A stretch of DNA of 64,000 nt, taken from assembly GCF_000524195.1 (NCBI RefSeq), contig NW_020170433.1:428777-492776 (forward strand). The letters run 5' to 3'. Of this stretch, positions 13,501 to 23,308 are shown piece after piece. A model generated the notes under the pieces. That model saw nothing but the letters and a program-made list of their open reading frames with translations, made no database searches and was not told the DNA's origin. Position 1 is the first letter of the stretch; every line of letters starts with the position of its first letter. Source of the stretch: Echinococcus granulosus. Its lineage: Eukaryota; Platyhelminthes; Cestoda; Cyclophyllidea; Taeniidae. Both the position numbers and the translations under genes were made by a program.

Positions 13501-16500
13501 ACTGGATGAGTTTAAATACCACCAATTTAGTGCAGGTGAATTGTGTACATGAAGTGGTTTAAGTGTCTCTCACTCCTAAGTTGCATAAATTATGCATAAG
13601 AAGGCGCAATTTCCTCTCTACTTACCGGTCGAAGATTCCTACCACTGCTTTAACCTAACATGGAGATAATGGATCATAAAGTTTTGTCAAACTCGGTTGG
13701 ACAGGACTGCAATTTACTAGCACTAAATTTTGGGGTAAGTTTCATTACTTCTACTGTTGCGACAACTCCCTCCTCCAAAATGCTCATTGCTCTCATTTAC
13801 TTGCGAGTAATCTCCCCAAATTTATCAACTGTGCAGAAATCAATCGCAAGTGCTCTGGGCTCCGTTATCCTAACGAACACCACGAGACTTCCCTGAAGAC
13901 GAAAGAAGACATTATATTCAGGCAGAATAGGCATTACCGGCACATAGAAGGCCCAAGGGGCTACTAGCACTGCCCGAAGGCCATGCCTCTCAGGAAAAGA
14001 ACAAAGGTCGGAACTTCAGTAGTCTCGAAACCAAGACGAAAAGTTAAACAAACAATCGACGTATTTACATATATCATCTCTTCTTTTGAGCGTCGCCCTG
14101 GCGCTCCTCTTGGTCAACCTCCTGCAGCTACCATCACAACGTAGTCGTCGCTCTAAGGAAAACCACCCGTGAACCAGTCGCGCCAGTCATTAAATTTGCG
14201 TGCATCTGAGTAGACATTTGACTTCAACATCACTGGTCCCTCTTGGCAATTCAACTGGATCTGGTGTTTTGTCCTGTTTGGGAACTGCATTGGGGAAAGG
14301 TGGGGATTTATCGACCATCTCGGATGTCTATCGCTAGTCGTAGGAATACTGACCCAAAAGCCGTCATTTAATAAGGGACAGGGTTTGAAATCGTTTCGTG
14401 GGGATAAGATTTCGAGTTTTTTCCTCCTTGGAACTTTGTTCTCACTTCAGTACCATCCAGGCTATATCTATTTGGGTTCTCTCCAGCAAGTAGAGAGATG
14501 GAGGAGGTACTGCGTGTCTACCTTCAAACAGGTACTGTCGACAGCTTCACGGCTAGTGCTGCTTCAGTGGTTCTTAGCATTCCTGCAGACCACTGGACTG
14601 GTGTAGTTGTCGAAGCGAAATGCCATTTTCGGATTTTCTGTTAGGATTCGTCACTGCTTCTCCCATCTGCGGCGCATGCATCTCTTCCTTCCCACTGAGG
14701 ATATTCGCCCTTTAAGGTAGGGTTTGCTTCCCGCTGCCACCAATATAGTGCCTCGAGGCTTCTCTAAGAACGAAAGAAGACATTACTGGGGCAGAATATG
14801 TATTATTTACATACGGAGGGGCCGGGGTGGGGGCTACCAACATGTTTGGTAGCCATGCCACTGGTCAGGGACACAATAGTGAAGAGTTAAATATACAATC
14901 AAAGCATTGCATGCCGATTATTGTGCAGGAGAGGCGATAGGTACAGCTCATAAGTATTTATTATGCCATTTGATTATTTCAGCATTCATTACTTTTCAAG
15001 TGGAATAAAATGTTTATTATGAAAAAAGTGTGCTTTCCTATACTTGAAAATGGTGCAATTCAAATCACGCTTATAAAATTTGTGACTAGTCATTTATCTA
15101 CGTTGCAAATTATCAGCCTTTTTGTATGCTCTCTTCACCTCTTCACATAGCTAAGGCTACCAAGTGCATAAAGAAAAACTATGCGGTGCCCAGGGCTTCC
15201 AAAGTAGCGCTTTTTATTTTTGTAATTCAAAAAGTTGTAAATGGACTTTCAATTGGTATGTTTTTTTTTTTAATTCAAATCGTGTTTAGGATAAGCTAAT
15301 TGTTGATCAACCGTTTTCTGAGGGTGTGGAAAATCCGACACCGGCGTGGATTGTGCGATCACTCGTCTTATTCACTGGGATTGGGCCTGAAGTACGAGCA
15401 GATCTTTACCACACCAGAAGCTCTGCATTCCACCACTTCCCCTCTCTTCATTATCACCCATTTGTATGGAGAAACGGTAGTCTGTCATACTACGATACTG
15501 TAGAATAAGAATTCATAAATGTTTCATTGCGATGGTAAATGTGAACCAATTTCACTGCAGTACATTTAATCACAAGTTAAGAACTTGCTCCATAGTTCTA
15601 GGCCCTCAGGTGATGAACATGATTTTATGGCTTGGCTTTATGTTCATATTGCTACCTGTCGGATGATCACCACGGGTCCTATTCACTGGAGCTACTTTAC
15701 TGCCTTCACGTACTTGAACCACGCTTTTCTTCGTACTTCTTGAAGATGAGAGATTTTATAAATTCATCGTTTTCTTCGTAACAGTACTGTCCTCTCAATA
15801 GTCGATGCATTTCACCTCTGAGCCTCTTAAGGTATTTTATTTACACATGTTCTCATTATGCAGACATGAGATTTCATCTTCGGACGATTCCATCCCTTTG
15901 ATCAGCCACCGTTCCTGCCATGAAGTGCTCTAAATTCAAGATATCTACATCTTAAACCCATAAATGCATTGCTTTAGATTGTGTTCATTATTTGACGGTT
16001 TTGTTGGTAGACTAAATACTAAGTTCTCCTCCAAATGCCTTTAAATGACGAATTGTTCGGTCTTTGCAACAGCTCTTACATTAGTCTAGTTGCAAGTCGG
16101 GTAAAACGCTTTTCTTTTATGTATTACTAGGCCTTGCGTAGTACTTTTAAGCGACCATCCAGAAGCGCTGCAACAATTTTTATTTTGCAGAGCAGAAAAC
16201 GGGTAAGGATTTAAAGAATGTCGGGCGGGTAACTGCGTTACATGGCTGATTACTGTCTGGAGGATCATCGCATTAATCGACAAAAACTGTTATTCTAACA
16301 TGCACTTATAATTTAACAGCATATTAAGCCGCTTGGTGGCAACTCATTGTAAGCGTCCAGAAACAGCGCGCCTTTATTCTCGTAGTACAATAGCATCGAT
16401 AGCTTCCACAGACCCGGAGATTTGAAATTACAATGACGTGGCAGTCGTAGCTACGGAATTCATGCGGGTTCCTAGTCGATTCCAATGGTGCACATTGTCG

Positions 16501-17642
16501 TTGTAATTTTGTGGCTATGGTGCAGCGTTGTTGTTTGAATTTGCTGGATATAAAGTACCAACGCTTATTCACAACCTTACGTAGGGTTTGGTGTAGTTAC
16601 GCAGATATTTAATTTGAATGTTGATTTGAAGAAGATCAACAAATATCTTTCCAATCCTGTAGTTGTTCCCTCAAGCATGTCTTGCAATAATGCTAAAAGG
16701 TTTCGAACCAAAAGCTTTAATGACTTGATCCGCGTCACGATCAAATCTGGATTGACGTTCATTTTCAATGTGCTCTCGAAGCAACAATTTCCTCATTGAT
16801 ATCGCACTATAAATCCAGTACCGCGTGATTCCACTTTGTGACGGATCGGTCGTAGTGTCCAAGTTATTCGTACGAGGATTCACAGGGCCTCTGAAGAGAA
16901 GCAGCTGCACTGTAGCATTGAAGGCACTCTAAGCTTTGCACAAGCGGAGAGTGGGCTCAGGTCTACTGTCATCGAAAGCTGATTTGCTCCGATCTGATGG
17001 CAGCTTTTCTTTTAGAAAATATGCAAGCCCTGATATTCTTTGCTTTTGACGTTCCAGAGAGGTTGTAATACTACTATCCAGCCATGTGGAAAAATTATAA
17101 GCATAATTGATGAACGAAGTCAGGCTTTTAACACGAGACGTTTATTTTAGCGGTATCCCATTGCTTTGCAGAATCAGGAATACGTGGCGCACGCAGGCGC
17201 ACGTTTCCCCATCAAATGGACGGCACCGGAGGCAGCAAACTACTCTCGTTTTACCACTGCTTCTGACATCTGGTCCTTCGGCATCCTCCTGACAGAGATA
17301 GTGACCTATGGTAGAGTCCCCTATCCCGGGATGCACAATGCAGAAGTGTTGCGCCAAGTGGAGGCTGGCTACCGAATGCCGGCGCCGCCAGGGTGCCCTG
17401 TGGAGCTCTATGATCTCATGCTAGAGTGTTGGGCTGCCGACGAGACTGCGCGTCCCTCCTTCGCCAGCATCCATGGGCGTCTACAGGTCTTCTGCGAGGA
17501 GTGGGACCGCCCTGCTTACCGCGATCCCGCCACCGCTACTTCTGGCACCGCTGTCGGAGTGGGTACCACCTCCGAGCGGTGCGACAGTCCGCCACCCCCC
17601 CTTCCTCTCTACCGTCGCCATGTCACGGCACGTCAAAACTGA
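1470..17642 (+). CDS. Src/Abl-type cytoplasmic tyrosine kinase (3' part of gene)
   Basis: Three exons (1470-1598, 11722-12062, 17172-17642) join in phase to give a complete tyrosine kinase domain and tail; SH3 and SH2 exons must lie before the window. Seen: glycine loop [12 protein letters not shown] lysine, the helix-C glutamate in EAQTM, Thr gatekeeper in [11 protein letters not shown], catalytic loop [11 protein letters not shown], and [10 protein letters not shown]. The family phosphorylates protein tyrosines at the inner membrane or cytoskeleton. MSKGSLL and WSFGILLTE are Src-like, whereas [26 protein letters not shown] and RPSFASIH are Abl-like; this mixture resembles the flatworm Src/Abl hybrid kinases (SmTK6 type, from memory). 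The activation-loop tyrosine is present (EYVAHAG). A Src42A/FRK-like assignment is the main alternative. Introns are 10.1 and 5.1 kb. Kinase identity is certain; the subfamily is inferred. Confidence 0.9.
1599..11721 (+). other. Kinase intron 1 (10.1 kb)
   Basis: Canonical GTAAGT...CTAG intron in a phase-1 position. It contains an alternating A/T tract (3911-4006) and CA/CCCACA-rich patches near 7.25 kb. Open stretches such as 8279-8707 (+) and 7705-8001 (-) show no recognisable motif or acceptor/donor pair, so I treat them as chance. No exon of another gene is supported inside it. Confidence 0.8.
3911..4006. repeat. Alternating A/T tract
   Basis: About 95 bases made almost only of TATAT/ATATTA units with one G, in kinase intron 1. 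It is largely self-complementary and so can form cruciforms or slip in replication. Confidence 0.85.
11722..12062 (+). CDS. Kinase exon: helix C to DFG
   Basis: The exon lies between acceptor tttctttcctag (AG 11720-11721) and donor CAC/GTGAGT (GT at 12063). It encodes 113 full codons after a split one: the helix-C glutamate, hinge with Thr gatekeeper, catalytic loop HRDLAARN with Asp and Asn present, and DFGLARMIH. Codons are G+C-rich compared with the surrounding intron. It ends in phase 0. A mutated copy of its 3' half together with about 190 bp of the following intron occurs on the other strand at 28,300-28,645. Confidence 0.92.
13880..14065 (+). repeat. Dispersed repeat, copy B (3' part only)
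   Basis: This shares the 3' blocks of the family: ttccctgaagacgaaagaag, then a gcagaata block, ggccatgcc and gttaaacaaacaatc. The 5' half present in copies A and C is not recognisable here. It lies 300 bp before copy C in the same orientation, within kinase intron 2. Confidence 0.6.
14345..14905 (+). repeat. Dispersed repeat, copy C
   Basis: This is the most complete copy in the window. It aligns with bases 1-500 in its 5' and middle parts and with copy B in its 3' part (acgaaagaagacatt, gggcagaata, gccatgcc, gttaaatatacaatc). It is a direct repeat of copies A and B. No target-site duplication could be defined by eye. Confidence 0.65.
17172..17642 (+). CDS. Kinase exon: activation loop, C-lobe and tail
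   Basis: The exon follows acceptor ttgctttgcag (AG 17170-17171) in phase 0 and runs to TGA at 17640-17642. It begins [16 protein letters not shown], with the autophosphorylation Tyr and the APE motif, then the [12 protein letters not shown] helix F, and ends the domain at [11 protein letters not shown]. The tail after the domain is about 50 residues. It has a tyrosine in RPAYRDPA, is Thr/Ser/Gly-rich, and contains [10 protein letters not shown], a possible SH3-binding stretch. The usual Src tail motif around the inhibitory Tyr (YQPGE) is absent. No canonical AATAAA lies close downstream. Confidence 0.9.
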   Translation, partial: NQEYVAHAGARFPIKWTAPEAANYSRFTTASDIWSFGILLTEIVTYGRVPYPGMHNAEVLRQVEAGYRMPAPPGCPVELYDLMLECWAADETARPSFASIHGRLQVFCEEWDRPAYRDPATATSGTAVGVGTTSERCDSPPPPLPLYRRHVTARQN

Positions 17643-20600
17643 GTCCTTGTTCCTAACTTTCCCCATCTCCCACACTCTCTATTGTACATATTTCTACCTA
17701 CTAATTTTAATCATGCCTTGATTACCATTAGAATATCACTGATATTGTGGTTGAGTGTTTGCGTGACTAATGGGTTTGTGAGATCCTGGAGTAATTTTTT
17801 TTGTTAGGATTGAAAGAAATGAATAATGGATCTGCTAATTTGTAAATTGTTGATTCTGGTATGAATGGATGATTAGCTGATTCGATGGCCCTGAAATGAT
17901 TTACAAAGCATTTAATTAAAATACCGATCATAAGGAAGGAAGCTGAGTCGCTCAAGGTGTATGATGGTTGCGACCGTTTGACTGACGAAATCTACACTGG
18001 TCAACCTACGCCATGGGCTGAATTCGGTAAGTTGAAGTCCAATCCTACCACAGTCATCGTTGCACTGATTGGTAGTGTCGCATCGTTGGACATGCAATGC
18101 CCCGTTTCCTAAAGTACCAAATTTAGAAGTCGCTACCACCTCTAATGGATGGATTTTGGGTGACAAATAACAATGATGTGTCAGTTCAGAAATTTATTTT
18201 CATTGGTGGTATTGACGTTGGCTTGCGAGATTCAAATTTTGAGTAATTCATGTGGGAGTATTGAAGTTAACAAAGGCTGGTTGAGCGCTAGGTGAGTGGA
18301 TTCTTGGTGAATGAAATGTATGTTGGAGGTTTCGTAACCGGTAGGTGGAATGATTGATCCGAAATGAATGGGGTAATCCGAGAACGATGGATAAAGTGCT
18401 TTCAAACGTAGGAACTCACTTTTGGAGAATGGTCTGGAACAGATAAGTAGATGGATCTTGGGCCCGGGACCCTATGAGTGGATCAGAGGTAGGCGGATAC
18501 ATAAGGCGTGGATTTGAACTAGGTGAATGAATCCCACAAGGATGAGGGATAAGTCAGCCATTAAAATCGGAATTGACAAATCTAGAATGATATACTGGAA
18601 TGGGCTGGCCAGGTGGATGAACGATGGTGGGGTTGAAAAAAGATTCGACGGACATTTTCATCGTGGATGAATAGTTTGGAAGAAGGTGGACAAATAGATG
18701 AATCACATATTGATAAACGGAGGAATTAGTTGATTAAACTAGCGAGCGTTGAGAGAAAAGGCAATTTACTTAAAGCTTTCAGGCATCAATGTCACGAACC
18801 GAATTTTCGTGACCGGTTGGACTGCATGCCACTCAAACAGTAAGCTAATCAAATTGTTCACAAATCTCAAACTTGAAAACTAACTTCAAGCAACTTTATG
18901 CAGGTATTTATGCGGATATCTGTGTGCATTTTTGCTTTTACCATAAATCTGTAAAGGAGTCTTGATATGGTACCTAGAATAGGGCAGTTTTTAAAAAGAA
19001 ATTCGTTATGACAAGCAGGTTTGGTCCTGGAAATGTGCCACCTACCACCCTGGGAATGTGAACCGGCGCTGAAATGGAGAGAAACCGTGACATCTATGTG
19101 GCAGATGCAATCCAAACTATACTGAGAATAACAACGACGAAGGTTTCTCTTGTCACTATTTCAGAAACGTAGATGTATCTCTGTTTTATACAGCTGAGGG
19201 CGGGTTTTCGACTGTAAATTCATAGAGGCCTTCAGTCCATTGCGTTCTAACCCTCCAAAAGGCGGTACAGGTCTCAGTCCTTCTGCAAGTCTGTGTCTAT
19301 TTTGCTTCCAGATCTGAGCCTTACAGTGCATGTGACACTTTATAGGGCGCTTATGTTTACTGCATCGTCTCTACTAGGTAACCGATACCTTAAATTCAGG
19401 TTTTTTGAACTACTTCGTTGCCAGGAAGGCAACTTTAATGCTTTCGACATTTTAGAATCCACCTAATATGCTTTTCTGTCTCCAAATATGGGCCTCCGAT
19501 CAAAATTTAGGAAAGTTGTTTTTGCAAACAGCAGCATGTAGTTTTTTTTTGCAAAGAATCCGCTTAAAAGATGAACCTACGATACCGTATCCTAGTCCTG
19601 ATTATGTGTATATTGAACGCAGAAAGCCAGTAAATCAAATCTTGGGTATAGTACCGAGACCTAGCCTTAAGAATCTGTGTAATGCTTCAGTATGGGTGCT
19701 AAATCTAGTTTTTAAGGCCTTGCTACAATTTCCCGCAACTTGATGGGTCATGATAATTCCGTAAGGGTTGGAGGTCTGCTACAGTGTATTTATTTAGGCA
19801 AGCTGAAATACTGACTTATCCTGCCAAAGTTTAAGGCACTTTTAGCGAAATCAAGGCTAAAGCATTACGTACTACCTTGATTATTTTGTTTAACTCTTCG
19901 TCACGGTTTTGAGGGCACTTTTACATGTAATCATCCTCTTTCTTTGGTTTTCTCGGTACACTAGGGCCTCATTCCCTCCCGCAGCACCTACCTAACGGAT
20001 CAAATTAACCGGATCACTCCGGATCCCGGTTTTTAGCATCCTAGCACCTCTCTCGCAAGCAACAGTCACCTCTCCGCATTCATATGCCGCACTGCTTTAG
20101 TGAAGACATATGGTGCTGTGCGGCGATATTTGTCGAATATTTCGCTTTTCTTTTACAGCAATTTCATTAACTAAGGTACATAATAGTCTGGAGAAACTAT
20201 TACAGTTTTCAAACCCATAACTCGATTTATTTATTTTTGGCAGTCAATGAAAATTAGGCAAACTGTAATGCAGAAAAGCAATTTAATTTAAAGCTGATGG
20301 CACTGACAAGCACTCCAGAACGCCAAATCCCATTTTCCGCGCCTCTATTTTCATCAGCCTTTCAATTAAAAATTCACATTACGGATAGCATTCATTCTAG
20401 TGAAATGTTTGTGCTTGATCTGAAGGAGCCTTCAAGGATATATTCATAAGACGGATTTACTGTCCCATCCATTTGGGAAAATTTCACATTACAATCCGTT
20501 GGGCTTTTTACTGTATCAAGTGGTAAATAGGCTGTGCGAAGCTTCTTGGCTTAGGTGCTGGCACGCGGTTATTTGAATCAACAAAGGTCACTGTATTTTG

Positions 20601-22606
20601 TCCCTTTCACTTTTCAAATGGCCTTATTAAGAGGGTGGCTAAAATAGTGCCACAATTTGTTTTTACCAAAGAATTCAACGAAGGCTCCGCATTTGTGGCT
20701 ACTCGACATCATACTTAGCAGTGCATTTACCTACGCCGGCTCTTTACGTTCTGAAAGCTGTCCTTAGCCTCCCAGGCGTTCCTACACACTAATAATAAGT
20801 CTTCCCCGGACTGAAATGGGTTATTACCACCTCAGAGAAGTCTCGGGACACTGCACAATGTCTTAAGGAATAGATTTTGATTAATTTGGACTTACAGACA
20901 AACAGTATTTTGATTAAACTGGCCCAGTAGTGTTTTAAGTCTAATTTTACTCTAAATAGAAATAAAAAGTTGAGGTTTTTGATCTGGGCGTCTTCAGGAC
21001 CCAAAATAACATGAATTCTAGCAAATTAGTTTAAGCTCTTGCAAACAGGACATTTCTTGAGTCTTATTTGTCATTCGTAAGATGCGACTTGCCATTCCCT
21101 ACCCAAAGTTTCATTCCCAAACATGTGCTCTACTTTTAAAAGGCAAGTGGAGGAAGAAAGTGAATTTCTTAAGACAAATTGAGTTATTTAAATGGAAAAG
21201 GAAAAGCGACCAGCCTCATACTAACATAAGAATTTCACAACTTTAAATAGCCTTTGACAGGAGTGCAGAACCGTACACTGTAGGTACTCTTCAGATGTGT
21301 TCGTTGGACACACCTTCAATATTCGGTTAGTTTTGTTTAGATGGATTAAAATATGTGGGTAATTTTCCAAATTTTGATTGAATAATGCTCTCCATACTAA
21401 TGACATAAGGCGTAAGCTGATGGGGATGTCTACAATCCCAGAGAACACCCCCAATTTAATCCTCTAGAAGTATTTTTTAGTGCCTAGCCCTGGAGTATTC
21501 TAGAACTTCTCGGATCTCGAGCTTTCTCTCTGTTCCCCCAATTGGATTGTCTCACGTACGGACACCAAGGTTATCAATTTTGATTCTTAATTTACTAAAT
21601 CACCAATTTTGATAGGCATAAAATTGGGTTTTAGGCATTTTAATAGCCGATCATTTTAAGCGTTGTACTCTTTGGGCAGAGAACATTTGATATTGTGAAC
21701 TGAACCAAATTTTCTTTAAATTACTGATTTCACTTTATCGCCAATAACAATTTTCACGGGTCGCGCTCGTTCAAAGTGCATAAATTAGCACTAAAACATT
21801 CTTTAAAAAAGGATCTACCTTCGTGAAGTCATAATTAACAGCGGACTTATTTCATCTATTCAAAAAATCAGGGTCTGTGTAGAGAAAATTGATTCCCAAT
21901 AAAGAGCTAACTTTGAACTAATGTCACTTCAATGTTTTGCTGTGTGAAGCGCACCTGATAAAAATCTTAGATCCCAAAGGCAACTTAGTGTATTGGCATT
22001 CTTGGCCCTATTCACAAGTTAAAATTATAGTTAAGTCTAAATTTAATCATGTAGCAAAAAATTTAATGCATGTTTGCATTAAACATCTAGGCCATGCAGG
22101 GACAGTTTTCCCAGCCTGTGGCTGAGAGGTTGTCACTGATCCTAAAAGAGGGAACGAACTCTTATCGCCTATTAGCTTTAATAGCCTGCATACCTTCCGC
22201 AAACTACTCAAACGTAAGCTGCTCTCTACTATGCATCCCATACAATCAAGTGGGCTAGAGACAAAGGGAGAGGAAATGCTGAACTCCTTATGCAACCATG
22301 GCCCCTAAGATAAGGGTGTTGTTAATATATTTACTTTTGATTAAAAGCACAAGTAAATAGTAGTATTACAAAACGGGAGGCTCAGTTTGTTTTCTTTTTA
22401 AAATAAATCAGGGTACAACAAAATCGTTGGTACGTGAGTTGCAAAAGTGATATTATTTTGTCGTTTATGTTATTAAAGATTTCTAGCTGCATAAAACTTT
22501 GCTCGTAACCTGTATTTGGTTTGGTAATTATTATTTAGGCTAGATATTTACCCGACGCAGCCCGCGTTTTTTGAATTGCCAGCTGTAGTGTCCTTGGCTT
22601 TGGAGA
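17643..22606. other. Intergenic: kinase to NDUFB6
   Basis: About 5 kb that includes the kinase 3' UTR. I see no supported exon. The first kilobase is purine-rich on the + strand (annotated separately); the remainder is ordinary AT-rich sequence with short chance frames only. Confidence 0.7.
17860..18740 (+). repeat. Decayed GGATGAAT-like repeat tract
   Basis: Variants of ggatgaat, gaatgaat, ggtggatgaa and tagatgaa recur at irregular spacing (for example around 17,863, 18,147, 18,290, 18,345, 18,440, 18,525, 18,612 and 18,665), and the strand is G/A-rich throughout. This looks like an old GATG/GAAT satellite broken down by mutation. The intact ATCC array at 61.76-61.92 kb has the complementary unit GGAT, so the two may share an origin. 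Confidence 0.45.
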
Positions 22607-23308
22607 ATGTCGTTTACTAAATTGGATGATGCTATTATTGAAATGCAAAAGCAGCTGTATAAAGAAGAGTACATGAAAGAATTACGCATGAGAAGAGGGG
22701 GGAAGTTTTACCCTTTCAACATCGAACCGATGCCGACCGAACGCGAACGTCTGATTAAACCAATGACTGATTCCGAAAGGGCTTCCCGTAAACAATGGCT
22801 TGCTGATCAAAAACTTTCCCCACGTGAACCGGTGGATGTACCTGAATTTACACGCAAGAATATTTTCAGGCGGGCTTACTGTAAATTCTTTGATGGCTTG
22901 GCCGGTATCTTCAGACCGGTTCTGGTACGGGAACAATGCTTGAGGTCATTGTTATAGGGTCAAAAATACACCCCCGTTCTACGGAAAGCTCTGCCGTTGG
23001 CACTCATTCCCTATCTTGCCGTTTGTACCTTTTGGTATCAAGTAAAGTATTCACCGAGGGTATGCATTACGTTTCCCTTGATTGCCTTTTCATACAGACC
23101 TGGGAAACGGGTTTCAAGGGATTTCGTATCGAGAGACTTAGACGTCCGGCTGTCTACCCAGTAAGGTTCTTTACGTTTACACTTTCTCTCTGTCTAGGGC
23201 CAGCCTGACTTCCCCAACTCGCCAAAATTGGAACATCACTTCGCTGACGAGGGCTTCAGTAACAGAAAAATTTTCCTCGGTGACAAGTTGGTCACGAGTG
23301 GCCGCTGA
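22607..23308 (+). CDS. NDUFB6: NADH dehydrogenase 1 beta subcomplex subunit 6 (complex I)
   Basis: Four exons (22607-22924, 22958-23041, 23098-23160, 23198-23308), all joining in phase 0, encode 191 aa ending at TGA 23306-23308. It is an accessory subunit of respiratory complex I in the inner mitochondrial membrane. The diagnostic block is RKQWLADQKLSPREPV (about residues 61-76), close to the vertebrate RRRWLKDQELSPREPV. Exon 2 supplies the single membrane helix (LPLALIPYLAVCTFWYQ), and exon 4 has RKIFLGDKLVTSG, matching the family's C-terminal FPGDTILETGE region. The N-terminus is longer than in mammals (128 aa in human). The start is the first ATG, after stop-rich sequence. Introns are only 33, 56 and 37 bp. 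Without exon 2 the membrane helix would be lost, which supports the spliced model. Confidence 0.85.

Larger units (their letters stand above)
12063..17171 (+). other. Kinase intron 2 (5.1 kb)
   Basis: Canonical GTGAGT...GCAG intron in phase 0. It holds two copies of the dispersed repeat also present at the window start (13,880-14,065 and 14,345-14,905). At 15,292-15,508 there is an open stretch without a recognisable family. Several short open frames on the - strand lie at 16,080-16,910 and match nothing I know. Confidence 0.8.

Noticed and set aside
16080..16910. Cluster of four short - strand frames, suspected old transposon
   Set aside because: No reverse transcriptase, transposase or terminal repeat signature was found in any of them, and they overlap each other and + strand frames.
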